Of a stretch of 7,338 nucleotides of DNA, positions 1 to 6,219 are shown in pieces. Position numbers and translations under genes: made by a program. The notes beneath the pieces were generated by a model. That model was not told the DNA's origin. It worked only from the letters and a program-made list of their open reading frames with translations, and made no database searches. Origin of the DNA: Limnochordia bacterium (GTDB taxonomy: Bacteria; Bacillota; Limnochordia; Darwinibacteriales; SLO01); assembly GCA_007132635.1 (NCBI GenBank), contig SLOG01000135.1:1-7338 (forward strand), read 5' to 3'. Positions within the stretch are counted from its first letter, which is position 1. Every line of letters starts with the position of its first letter.

Positions 1-1668
1 ACCCTCCGCACCGTCCACACCAACCCAGACTTCTCCCCCGACGCAGCCCAAGGAAATCTGGTCACGATGCTGAACGTTCCCGGCATCACCCTAGACCAGA
101 TCTCCGACGCCGTCGTAGCCGAGTTCTCCGTGAACGAAGATGCTACCGAATTCACCTTCACCCTGCGCGAAGGCCTACACTGGTCCGACGGCTACCCAGT
201 GACCACGGAAGACGTACGGTTTGCGTTCGAGGATGTCTTTTCCAACCCCGAACTGTACCCGTCCTTCCCGAATCACCTGCGCTCCGGCGGCGTGTCCCAA
301 GGTGAGCCGATGCAGCTCGAGATTGTCGACGAGCTGACCTTCCGGTATATCTCAGCTGTTCCCTACGGTGCCCTGCTGACCAATATGGGAACCCGCTGGC
401 CTGGCCCCGGTGTCCCCGGGTTCATGAAGCCAGCCCACTTCCTGAAGGACTTCCACATCGACTACACGTCCCTGGAAGAACTGCGCCCGTACCTGGAAGA
501 GGAAGAGCTAACGGATGAGTGGCATACTCTCTTTGCTACCAAAGACATCGGCAGTTTCGACACCACGTCCCGCCGGGCCATCGGCTTCCCCGTACTCAGC
601 GCCTGGCAGCGAGTCGAATCCGCACCGGGTGTCATCGCATTAGAACGCAACCCGTACTACTTCAAAGTCGACATCGAAGGGAACCAGCTTCCCTACATCG
701 ACCGCATTGAGTCGCATGAAGTGAGCGACATGGAGACCACCGTCATGCGCGTCATCACCGGCGAAGTCGACTACCTGCGAGAAGCCGCCGGGCTGCCGCA
801 CATGCCTCTCTACCGAGAGCACCAAGAGGAGGCTGGCTTTACGCCGCACCTTTTCCGGCGGATCCTGTCGCCGACGACTTTGTTCCTGAACCACACTTAC
901 GACGATCCCGTGTGGCAGGAAGTGGTCAGCGATCTGCGCTTCCGGCAGGCACTGAGCCTAGCTCTGGACCGCGAGGAGATCATCGATACGGTCAAGTTCG
1001 GCCATGCCTCCATGCCCGAATGGGTATCCGAGGAGTTCTCGCAGTTTGATCCCGACCGGGCCGAAGCGCTTCTCGACGAGATGGGTATGGACCAGCGCGA
1101 CAGCGATGGATACCGCCTCTCGCCCAGCGGCGAACCCTTCGAATTGCGGCTGGAAGTCGCACCGGGCATTGCGGAGATCATCCCGACCAGCGAACTCGTC
1201 GCCGAGTATCTCCAGGACATCGGCCTCAACGCGTCCATGCGGGAGATCGGTTGGTCACTCATGTGGCAGCGCATCGGTGCCAACGAGATGCAGGCCAGCG
1301 TCGGCTGGCTCCATCCCGGCGGATGGCCCGAAGTATCTAACGACTACCAGATGGGCATCTGGGGCTCGGGTACCGACTGGCAGACCTGGTACAACACCGA
1401 CGGCGAATCCGGTCAGGAACCACCCGAATGGGCCATGGTAGGCTGGAACGTCTACGAGGAAGTGCAGCAGACTCGGCCCGACGATCCGTATATCGAAGAG
1501 CTCAGGGATGAACTGATGCAGTGGTACCACGATTACTTCCCGACCATCATCATCACCGAGGAAATCCGTGATCCCCTCATCACCGCTGCCAACCTAGGCA
1601 ACGTGGCCAAAGGCGGCTTTGCCATCCCAGCGTATATGCCGGTAGAGCAAATGTTCTTCCGACAGTAA
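1..1668 (+). CDS. ABC transporter solute-binding protein, family 5 (peptide/oligosaccharide type), 5'-truncated by window edge
   Basis: The reading frame is open from base 1, so the start codon and signal peptide lie upstream; 555 codons are visible before TAA at 1666-1668. This is an extracytoplasmic binding protein that would deliver a solute to an ABC importer. Family features, by visible codon: FTLREGLHWSDG with PVTTEDV just after (about codons 51-69), typical of SBP family 5; ERNPYYFKVD followed by GNQLPYID (about 215-230), typical of the long oligosaccharide/peptide subgroup; and DLRFRQALSLALDREEII (from codon 311), the usual helix of this family. The C-terminal third is rich in Trp, as in carbohydrate- or peptide-binding members. 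No permease or ATPase gene is visible, and any partners would lie upstream of the window. The gene ends at a strong terminator. The family is clear; the substrate cannot be read from sequence. Confidence 0.93.
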   Translation, partial: TLRTVHTNPDFSPDAAQGNLVTMLNVPGITLDQISDAVVAEFSVNEDATEFTFTLREGLHWSDGYPVTTEDVRFAFEDVFSNPELYPSFPNHLRSGGVSQGEPMQLEIVDELTFRYISAVPYGALLTNMGTRWPGPGVPGFMKPAHFLKDFHIDYTSLEELRPYLEEEELTDEWHTLFATKDIGSFDTTSRRAIGFPVLSAWQRVESAPGVIALERNPYYFKVDIEGNQLPYIDRIESHEVSDMETTVMRVITGEVDYLREAAGLPHMPLYREHQEEAGFTPHLFRRILSPTTLFLNHTYDDPVWQEVVSDLRFRQALSLALDREEIIDTVKFGHASMPEWVSEEFSQFDPDRAEALLDEMGMDQRDSDGYRLSPSGEPFELRLEVAPGIAEIIPTSELVAEYLQDIGLNASMREIGWSLMWQRIGANEMQASVGWLHPGGWPEVSNDYQMGIWGSGTDWQTWYNTDGESGQEPPEWAMVGWNVYEEVQQTRPDDPYIEELRDELMQWYHDYFPTIIITEEIRDPLITAANLGNVAKGGFAIPAYMPVEQMFFRQ

Positions 1669-1673
1669 GTAAG

Positions 1674-1713
1674 AAAAAAACTGGTCGCGGGTCAGACCCG
1701 CGGCCAGTTTTTT
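1674..1713. terminator. Bidirectional intrinsic terminator between convergent genes
   Basis: A 12-bp stem (1681-1692 pairing with 1696-1707, with one G-U wobble when read on +) closes a 3-nt loop. It is flanked by seven A on the left (1674-1680) and six T on the right (1708-1713). Read on either strand, it gives a GC-rich hairpin followed by a U-tract. It lies 5 nt after the stop of the solute-binding protein gene and directly after the stop of the convergent PAP2 gene, so it can end both transcripts. Confidence 0.93.
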
Positions 1714-1714
1714 C

Positions 1715-2806
1715 CTACTCCCTCTCCGTAGTCCAGGTACCGCCTGCACTGCGCCAGTCTTCTCGTGCCCCCGCTGCGGATTCCGCTGTTCCACGCGCAG
1801 CACGTTCGGCGCGGGCCGCCTCTTCCCCCACCACCATAAGCCCCAACCGACCAAACACCAGCGGCGCCAAAAACGTAATCCAAAACGTCGTCAAGAAGTA
1901 CTGCAGAAACTTCACCGCAGCCCACTCCATAGGTATCCACCGAGTAAGCCCCAGCAACAACATCGGCACCGGCAGCAGGCCAATCAGCCCCCGCAGAGCA
2001 TGTTGTACCAATCCTCCATCCAAACGGAACCTAACATACCGCTTCTGCAGCAGATACCCCACACCAGCACCAGCGACGTAGCCCAAAAGCCCGGGCGCCA
2101 CCTTCACCGGCATGAAGGCCAGCAGAAACGGCACAACGAAAGCCAAGGTCAACAACACACTCCACGGCAGCCGCCGTGTCAAGCTCTCCCGATCCACCCG
2201 CAAACCCAGCCACAGACTCACCGCCAGAAACAGAATCCCCGCCACAAGTCCTCCCAACACATCCCCAGGGAAATGATAGCCCAGCGTGATCCGAGAAAAC
2301 CCGACCAGCGCAACGACAGCCAGCGCCGCCGCCCAAAACCAGGTCTTCCTCACAATTATCGCCGCATAGCCCCACATAACGGCAGCACCCGAGGCATGCC
2401 CACTGGGAAACGTATACGTAGGAACCGCAACACCCCGAACGTCCGGGCGAGGCAGACGCGTAATATCCTTCGGAATCTCACTAGTCACGAGAATCGACAG
2501 CGGCATCAGAACAAAACCCCAAAAACCTAAAGCCTTGTTCACCGACCAGTACACCACAGAAAAGACCACCAAAAAGAAACCTTCGCTGCCCAAGCTCGTA
2601 ATAACCCGAAAGGCCCCCGCCCAATACCGATTGGTAATGGTCAAAGACACTAACGGATAGGCCACTTCCGGACTACGCAGCGGCTGCCAATACACATACA
2701 TTAGGACAGTCATCGCCACGGTGGCCAAACAGCAAAGGAAGCGGCAAAACACTTCCATACGTGGATTGGATGAAAACACCTGACCCGTCAACGGCTTAAA
2801 CTGCAT
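1715..2806 (-). CDS. PAP2-family membrane phosphatase with extra C-terminal membrane region
   Basis: 363 aa. The three PAP2 (type 2 phosphatidic acid phosphatase) signature motifs are complete: KX6RP (K113 to R120-P121), PSGH (134-137) and SRX5HX3D (S171-R172, H178, D182). These form the catalytic site with the nucleophile His178. The family removes phosphate from lipid phosphates such as phosphatidate, undecaprenyl diphosphate or other isoprenoid phosphates, usually on the outer membrane face. Hydrophobic segments are seen near 25-40, 62-85, 93-108, 140-170 and 183-202. After the core come further segments (about 215-253, 273-287, 298-318) and a charged Ala/Arg/Glu-rich tail (328-363), so the protein is longer than the usual 200-240 aa. 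The ATG is supported by AAGGAG 6 nt upstream. It is the last gene of the minus-strand cluster, 28 nt after the preceding stop. The true substrate is unknown. Confidence 0.93.
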   Translation of the reverse strand: MQFKPLTGQVFSSNPRMEVFCRFLCCLATVAMTVLMYVYWQPLRSPEVAYPLVSLTITNRYWAGAFRVITSLGSEGFFLVVFSVVYWSVNKALGFWGFVLMPLSILVTSEIPKDITRLPRPDVRGVAVPTYTFPSGHASGAAVMWGYAAIIVRKTWFWAAALAVVALVGFSRITLGYHFPGDVLGGLVAGILFLAVSLWLGLRVDRESLTRRLPWSVLLTLAFVVPFLLAFMPVKVAPGLLGYVAGAGVGYLLQKRYVRFRLDGGLVQHALRGLIGLLPVPMLLLGLTRWIPMEWAAVKFLQYFLTTFWITFLAPLVFGRLGLMVVGEEAARAERAARGTAESAAGAREDWRSAGGTWTTERE

Positions 2807-2812
2807 AGCAAA

Positions 2813-2818
2813 CTCCTT
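2813..2818 (-). promoter_or_regulatory. Ribosome binding site of the PAP2 gene
   Basis: AAGGAG on the minus strand, 6 nt before the ATG at 2806-2804. It fixes the start and lies in the 28-nt gap after the upstream stop. Confidence 0.8.
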
Positions 2819-2834
2819 GTTGATCTACTCTGAC

Positions 2835-3803
2835 TCACGGCCTGGCTTGCACAGCTGATACCCACTGCGCCAAGTCGCTAACCGTTTCGATTTCCAAATC
2901 CTCCGCATGCTCCCGCCGCATCAGAATCGCATAACCGTGGACAAACGGAGCATAGTCCAACCAGAGGAGCCCGTGCCTAAGATCGTGTTCAGCCACCATC
3001 CTGTAAGCCTCTTCACCATCGACCACCAACTCTTCGTCCGGGAAGAAGGCATTCCACTTGACACCGCTGCATTCCCAGTAGATGTCGATGTCTCCATTGA
3101 GGATTTTCTCCCGGATCAAACCAAACATCTGCGGCTCCGTATGGTCCTCCACCGGAATGCCGTGCGCCTCCAAAACAGCCAGAACGATATTGCCAAGAAT
3201 CTTGTGTTCAGAAAACTCATTGGAACCAACTCGCACCGGCGGCCCATCGACCGGTTCCGGCATGGGCAGTTCAATGAGCCCCTGGTCCACCAGCCAGTCG
3301 ACCGCCACCGCGTACTTATCCCTGTCCTCAATTCCCACCAGGTAGTTCAGCTCCACCATAGTCTCCGTGTCCAAGTGCTCGGAAATGGGGTTCAACAGCG
3401 ACGGGATCTCCGGAAAGTCCGTCATCACATCTCGGTGGATCACCGGTGCCGCGTGGTATACGGAGAAGAAGCGCAGGTCATCCTCCAAGTGCAGCAGGTC
3501 CAACTGCTTGATCTTGCCATCCGTCGCGTAACCCATGGCGACATCCACATCCGCCGCTCGCAGCGCTTCATGCGTAAAACCGATCACAAGTTCGTACACC
3601 GTATCGAACTCAAACCCATACTTATCCTGGAACGCCGCCAGTCCGTCCTCGCGCACCATAAATTCATGGTCAGCAGCGAACTTCACCTGAGCCGCAACCT
3701 CGACTATCGTTTCCTCAACCGCCCAGCGGCTCATGATCACCACTGTAAACACGAGCAAAACCAGCAGGGGACGCAGAAAGGAATGCACTCGTCTCGCCGT
3801 CAT
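2835..3803 (-). CDS. Choline/glycine-betaine-type (OpuAC-fold) solute-binding protein, apparently circularly permuted
   Basis: 322 aa. The ATG at 3803-3801 is chosen because GTGAGGT lies 7 nt upstream; the open frame extends to 3938 but would overlap the preceding gene. The N-terminus has Arg4, Arg5 and Arg11 before a hydrophobic stretch (12-24) and no lipobox Cys, so it is a signal anchor or uncleaved signal. Residues 46-177 match what is normally the second half of OpuCC/OsmF-type proteins: the REDGL...KYGFEF region (51-66), VDVAMGYATDGKI (86-98), LEDDLRFFSVYHAAPV (106-121), and an ETMVELN plus GLI ending. Residues 190-316 match what is normally the first half: VRVGSNEFSEHKILG (190-204), GDIDIYWECSG (237-247), WLDYAPFVHGYAI (281-293) and TVSDLA (307-312). 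A Pro-rich linker (180-189) joins them. Family membership is firm; the ligand is uncertain. It sits between lipid-enzyme genes with no ABC partners adjacent. Confidence 0.87.
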   Translation of the reverse strand: MTARRVHSFLRPLLVLLVFTVVIMSRWAVEETIVEVAAQVKFAADHEFMVREDGLAAFQDKYGFEFDTVYELVIGFTHEALRAADVDVAMGYATDGKIKQLDLLHLEDDLRFFSVYHAAPVIHRDVMTDFPEIPSLLNPISEHLDTETMVELNYLVGIEDRDKYAVAVDWLVDQGLIELPMPEPVDGPPVRVGSNEFSEHKILGNIVLAVLEAHGIPVEDHTEPQMFGLIREKILNGDIDIYWECSGVKWNAFFPDEELVVDGEEAYRMVAEHDLRHGLLWLDYAPFVHGYAILMRREHAEDLEIETVSDLAQWVSAVQARP

Positions 3804-3810
3804 GGATACC

Positions 3811-3817
3811 ACCTCAC
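3811..3817 (-). promoter_or_regulatory. Ribosome binding site deciding the start of the permuted binding protein
   Basis: GTGAGGT on the minus strand, 7 nt before ATG 3803-3801 and inside the 23-nt gap after the upstream stop. The same GTGAGGT word precedes the upstream kinase-like gene. It rules out the longer open frame that reaches 3938. Confidence 0.78.
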
Positions 3818-3826
3818 TGGAGAAGC

Positions 3827-4576
3827 TTAGACAAAGGTCACGGCCCAGACCGACAGGCCGCCCACCAAAAACATGAGCGGCGAATCCCAAGTGTGAGGCG
3901 ACCACGCCTCGGCCAGTGTCATCAGGATGGGGATACACAGCAGTGCAATCGCTAACTGGGGCAGAGTAAAAAAGCGGCTGTAAACGAGCAAGACCGCCAC
4001 ACTGGTGACAAAGACACAGGCACTGCCCTCGTAAGTCCGATAGAATGTCTCATTGGTAAACAGCCCCGGAACAGCATACCTGCGGCGACCAAAACGCACC
4101 CCGATAGGCTCAGCCAAGCCATCGCCGATGCCGTAAATCAGCAGGGGAATCAGGAGCAGCTCGATTCGGCCATAGTGCCCAAGCAGCAAACCCATGGGAA
4201 TTAACACTGTATATCCTACCGCCGTCTGCGACACGATCCAGATCAGCGTGTTCGGACGGTCCTCCGGCCGATCAAACGACCGGAACATTATCCGCAGAAA
4301 AGAAAACCGCTCACGGAAGGGACGTGTATAAAAGACAAACTTGGCCACCGCCATGAATGCCCCGAGAACAAAAAGGCCGACGGAGCGATCCGTTACATAG
4401 CTCTGATTAAAAAGAATGGGTACAACGAACAGCAAAAAATGGTTGATCTTGCGCGTATAATTGACCTTGACATGATAATGAATAACCAAAAGGCCGCTCG
4501 CAAACTGAATCAACACCAACAGCCCGAGGCTCATCAGCTGGGTCAGAAAAAAGGAAACGTCCAGTGCAACATCCAT
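3827..4576 (-). CDS. Integral membrane protein of the dolichol/phytol kinase (SEC59/VTE5-like) family
   Basis: 249 aa, polytopic with seven or eight hydrophobic segments. The pattern matches polyprenol/phytol/diacylglycerol kinases that use a nucleoside triphosphate (often CTP) to phosphorylate a lipid alcohol in the membrane. Visible signatures are RKINHF (42-47), matching the family RK..H motif; GDGLAEPIGVRFG (151-163), matching the GD...G..FG nucleotide-site motif; YEGS (182-185), matching the conserved EGS; and AEAWSPHTWDSP (222-233), at the place of the usual E..SP...DN motif, here with DS instead of DN. The ATG at 4576 is preferred over a GTG at 4606 because GTGAGGT lies 5 nt upstream of it. 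It is the first gene of the probable three-gene operon and is 23 nt from the next start. Assignment is by motif pattern; the substrate (phytol, dolichol, undecaprenol or diacylglycerol) is not determinable. Confidence 0.78.
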   Translation of the reverse strand: MDVALDVSFFLTQLMSLGLLVLIQFASGLLVIHYHVKVNYTRKINHFLLFVVPILFNQSYVTDRSVGLFVLGAFMAVAKFVFYTRPFRERFSFLRIMFRSFDRPEDRPNTLIWIVSQTAVGYTVLIPMGLLLGHYGRIELLLIPLLIYGIGDGLAEPIGVRFGRRRYAVPGLFTNETFYRTYEGSACVFVTSVAVLLVYSRFFTLPQLAIALLCIPILMTLAEAWSPHTWDSPLMFLVGGLSVWAVTFV

Positions 4577-4581
4577 GGCAT

Positions 4582-4588
4582 ACCTCAC
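4582..4588 (-). promoter_or_regulatory. Ribosome binding site deciding the start of the kinase-like gene
   Basis: GTGAGGT on the minus strand, 5 nt before ATG 4576-4574. The upstream alternative, GTG at 4606, has no purine-rich site in front of it. Confidence 0.72.
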
Positions 4589-4623
4589 ACAGCAAATTCG
4601 CGTCACTATCGTATTTAGTATTC

Positions 4624-4661
4624 TTCGCTTTAAATGAGCGAATTCCTGCGTAAATGTACGC
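4624..4661. other. Pair of short inverted repeats in the gap between the SEC-C and kinase-like genes
   Basis: Two small perfect palindromes lie side by side: TTCGCT (4624-4629) with AGCGAA (4637-4642), and GCGTA (4648-4652) with TACGC (4657-4661). Neither is followed by a T-run on the minus strand, so a normal intrinsic terminator is unlikely. Their place upstream of the three-gene operon would suit an operator or a weak attenuating structure. I see no convincing promoter here. Confidence 0.3.
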
Positions 4662-4696
4662 TAGTCAGGCCCGCGACCAAAACCATCTACCCCACC

Positions 4697-5836
4697 CTAC
4701 GCTCCGCAGCACCGCTTGTACTTCTTCCCGCTACCGCACGGGCAGGGTTCGTTGCGTCCCACCTTGGTTTGCCCTACCTTGGTTTGCCCTACCTTGGTTT
4801 GCCCCGCCTTGCCCTTTGCTGCCGGCCCAGTCGGCGCTTCCGCTCCCTGCATCGCGCTGGCGGGCCTAAGCTCTTCCGGCGCATACCCCTTCAAGAACCA
4901 CTGCGGCGTGTGATTATACAGAGACTGGGTCATTGCCAGCACCTTCTTCAGCGTGGAACGAACCGACACATCAAAAGCCGCCGTCACAGTATCCAGCGCC
5001 TCTGAAAACGGCAGCCCTTCCATCAGCAAGCCGACAAACAACCCTATAACGGAATCCACTTCTTCCGCCGACACATCATACATCCGCAGCAGATACGACC
5101 GCAACGCCGCATACCCGGTGGGCTTCAAAGCGAAACCTGGCTGCCCGGCCTTTACTAGCTCAGTCTTGGAAAACTGACGGTACTCCAACCCCGCACGCGA
5201 CGCCTGTTCGTCCATCACCTCTTCAAAGTCCTCATACGCAATCGACAGGTGCCCATCGCGGTACTCCATTCGATCCTGCAAAACGATCTGTTCAATGAGC
5301 GCGTATTGGATCCCCTCAAAAGCGGGAAAGAACTCCTCCAGCGACGACCCCGCGTAATCAAACGGCACTACACCATAGTAGAACAGCATTCCCCACAAAA
5401 CCGCCACCAGCTCGTCTACCTCACGACCTCGTCGGCGCAGGTCCTTGCCATCCGTCGCCAAAAATGACTGTCGGGCCTCCTCCACAGCCACCAACCAGAG
5501 CGTCTCCCCCTGCGCCGCCCAAAAACTCACACCACGACCCAACAGTTGGGCCCTAAACGTAGGTCCGAAGGCATCCAAACCCAGTGCCTCCTCGCGCATC
5601 AGCCGCCGCACCGCTTCCAATTGCGCCGTGGTCAAACACTGCCAAAAACCTGAATACGTCTCGGGAACCGTTTCCTCCAAGTTGGCTACCAGTTCCTCGC
5701 CGTCCAGCTCAGCGAGATCTTCCAGCCTATTGAACCGCACCAACATCCTGTGATGCTCCTCCGGCAGCTGGCGCAGTCCCTCGGCCAAGGAGTACGGACG
5801 ACGTTCCCCGTTTTCAATGACAACTCGCGTTTCCAT
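4697..5836 (-). CDS. SEC-C zinc-motif protein of unknown function
   Basis: 379 aa, soluble and acidic. The ATG at 5836 is fixed by a strong AAGGAGGTGG site 7 nt upstream; the frame extends to 5890 without support. The C-terminus is a textbook SEC-C motif, GRNEPCPCGSGKKYKRCC (360-377), with the four zinc ligands Cys365, Cys367, Cys376 and Cys377. This motif is known from the SecA tail, where it contacts ribosome and SecB, and from many uncharacterised proteins. The preceding stretch is a repeated KVGQT pentapeptide (about 344-361) after an Ala/Pro/Gly-rich linker (325-342). The first 320 residues look mostly alpha-helical, with no membrane segment. YNHTPQWFLKGYAPEEL (307-323) resembles a tail seen before SEC-C in other proteins, but I cannot assign the body to a named domain. 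A role in nucleic-acid or protein quality control is only a guess. Confidence 0.88.
   Translation of the reverse strand: METRVVIENGERRPYSLAEGLRQLPEEHHRMLVRFNRLEDLAELDGEELVANLEETVPETYSGFWQCLTTAQLEAVRRLMREEALGLDAFGPTFRAQLLGRGVSFWAAQGETLWLVAVEEARQSFLATDGKDLRRRGREVDELVAVLWGMLFYYGVVPFDYAGSSLEEFFPAFEGIQYALIEQIVLQDRMEYRDGHLSIAYEDFEEVMDEQASRAGLEYRQFSKTELVKAGQPGFALKPTGYAALRSYLLRMYDVSAEEVDSVIGLFVGLLMEGLPFSEALDTVTAAFDVSVRSTLKKVLAMTQSLYNHTPQWFLKGYAPEELRPASAMQGAEAPTGPAAKGKAGQTKVGQTKVGQTKVGRNEPCPCGSGKKYKRCCGA
4761..4805. repeat. 15-bp tandem repeat, three copies, in frame within the SEC-C gene
   Basis: The unit ACCTTGGTTTGCCCT (plus strand) occurs at 4761-4775, 4776-4790 and 4791-4805; the third copy differs only at its last base. 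A diverged partial copy follows (GCCTTGCCC, from 4806). On the coding strand each unit encodes KVGQT, and the run reads KAGQT, KVGQT, KVGQT, KVGRN into the SEC-C motif. The unit length is a multiple of three, so gain or loss of copies keeps the frame. Confidence 0.95.
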
Positions 5837-5843
5837 CAATAAG

Positions 5844-5853
5844 CCACCTCCTT
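5844..5853 (-). promoter_or_regulatory. Strong ribosome binding site of the SEC-C gene
   Basis: AAGGAGGTGG on the minus strand, 7 nt before ATG 5836-5834. It is a near-perfect anti-16S match and decides the start against the upstream ATG at 5890. Confidence 0.9.
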
Positions 5854-5896
5854 CACTCGGCACCAACCGATACTTTGGGCAGTTCGGCATCGTCCA

Positions 5897-6004
5897 CTAC
5901 TTCCGTATCTCCTCAATCGCGCGACGAATTACCGCCTCCACCGCCTCGTTTTCCCGAACCACCAGCCTCACGGCCGTGTTCTCAACCAAGGCAGTGATAG
6001 GCAT
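5897..6004 (-). CDS. Possible small protein, 35 aa, unrecognised
   Basis: ATG at 6004-6002 to TAG at 5899-5897. The product starts MPITALVENTAV and ends RRAIEEIRK; it is rich in Val, Glu, Arg and Ala and would suit an amphipathic strand-helix mini-protein. Codons favour G/C at third positions, as in the neighbouring real genes. It lies 60 nt upstream of the SEC-C start on the same strand and could be its leader or first cistron. Against it, the bases before the ATG (GATCCGCC) are a poor ribosome binding site, and I do not recognise the family. Confidence 0.4.
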   Translation of the reverse strand: MPITALVENTAVRLVVRENEAVEAVIRRAIEEIRK

Positions 6005-6051
6005 GGCGGATCCATCGGAGCTTACCGTTGCGTGTTAAGTTTGCGAAATCC

Positions 6052-6081
6052 CTCGTATTCTGGAGACTCATGGCCAGTCAA
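6052..6081 (-). promoter_or_regulatory. Candidate promoter for the SEC-C transcript
   Basis: On the minus strand TTGACT (6081-6076) matches the -35 consensus at five of six bases. It is followed after 18 nt by TACGAG (6057-6052), a weak -10. Transcription would start near 6045 and read through the 35-codon ORF into the SEC-C gene. The -10 quality makes this tentative. Confidence 0.35.
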
Positions 6082-6086
6082 CTTCG

Positions 6087-6129
6087 TTTCTGGTTTTCCG
6101 GGTCGGTTTTATTCCGCTTTTCTGGTTTT
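6087..6129. repeat. Two 11-bp direct repeats upstream of the catalase promoter
   Basis: TTTCTGGTTTT occurs at 6087-6097 and again at 6119-6129, 32 bp apart start to start, which is about three helical turns. The second copy ends two bases before the extended -10 of the catalase promoter. This spacing would suit a regulator binding on one DNA face, but chance in a T-rich stretch is possible. Confidence 0.45.
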
Positions 6130-6130
6130 A

Positions 6131-6139
6131 TGTTAGAAT
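6131..6139 (+). promoter_or_regulatory. Extended -10 promoter element of the catalase gene
   Basis: TG at 6131-6132, one base, then TAGAAT at 6134-6139 (five of six to TATAAT) form an extended -10. The -35 region (around 6109-6116, TTATTCCG) is poor, which is usual for TG-extended promoters. The start of transcription would fall near 6146, giving an untranslated leader of about 90 nt. Confidence 0.6.
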
Positions 6140-6147
6140 AATGGTAA
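6133..6147. promoter_or_regulatory. PerR-like (Fur-family) operator overlapping the catalase -10
   Basis: TTAGAATAATGGTAA matches the PerR box TTATAATNATTATAA at 11 of the 14 defined bases. It overlaps the -10 element, where a bound repressor would block RNA polymerase. PerR control of catalase, relieved by peroxide, is established in Bacillus. The call rests on consensus match and context; no regulator gene is in the window. Confidence 0.55.
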
Positions 6148-6219
6148 TGTACAGAATTGGAGTGGTGTAACGATAAAGCAATGAAACGGTGGCAAGAGAG
6201 TCTCCGACAATCCTTTCAG

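Noticed and set aside
2000..2530. A 176-codon plus-strand open frame antisense to the PAP2 gene
   Set aside because: Composition is dominated by Gln, Arg, His, Pro and Asn, as expected from the reverse complement of a hydrophobic membrane gene. PAP2 motifs on the other strand are unambiguous.
2907..3830. A 307-codon plus-strand open frame antisense to the permuted binding protein gene
   Set aside because: The product is rich in His, Gln, Arg and Val with no domain or signal pattern and has no ribosome binding site. The minus-strand frame has clear family motifs, so this is a shadow.
3804..3938. Longer N-terminus for the binding protein, starting at 3938
   Set aside because: It would overlap the end of the kinase-like gene by over 100 nt, and the strong site at 3811-3817 supports the start at 3803.
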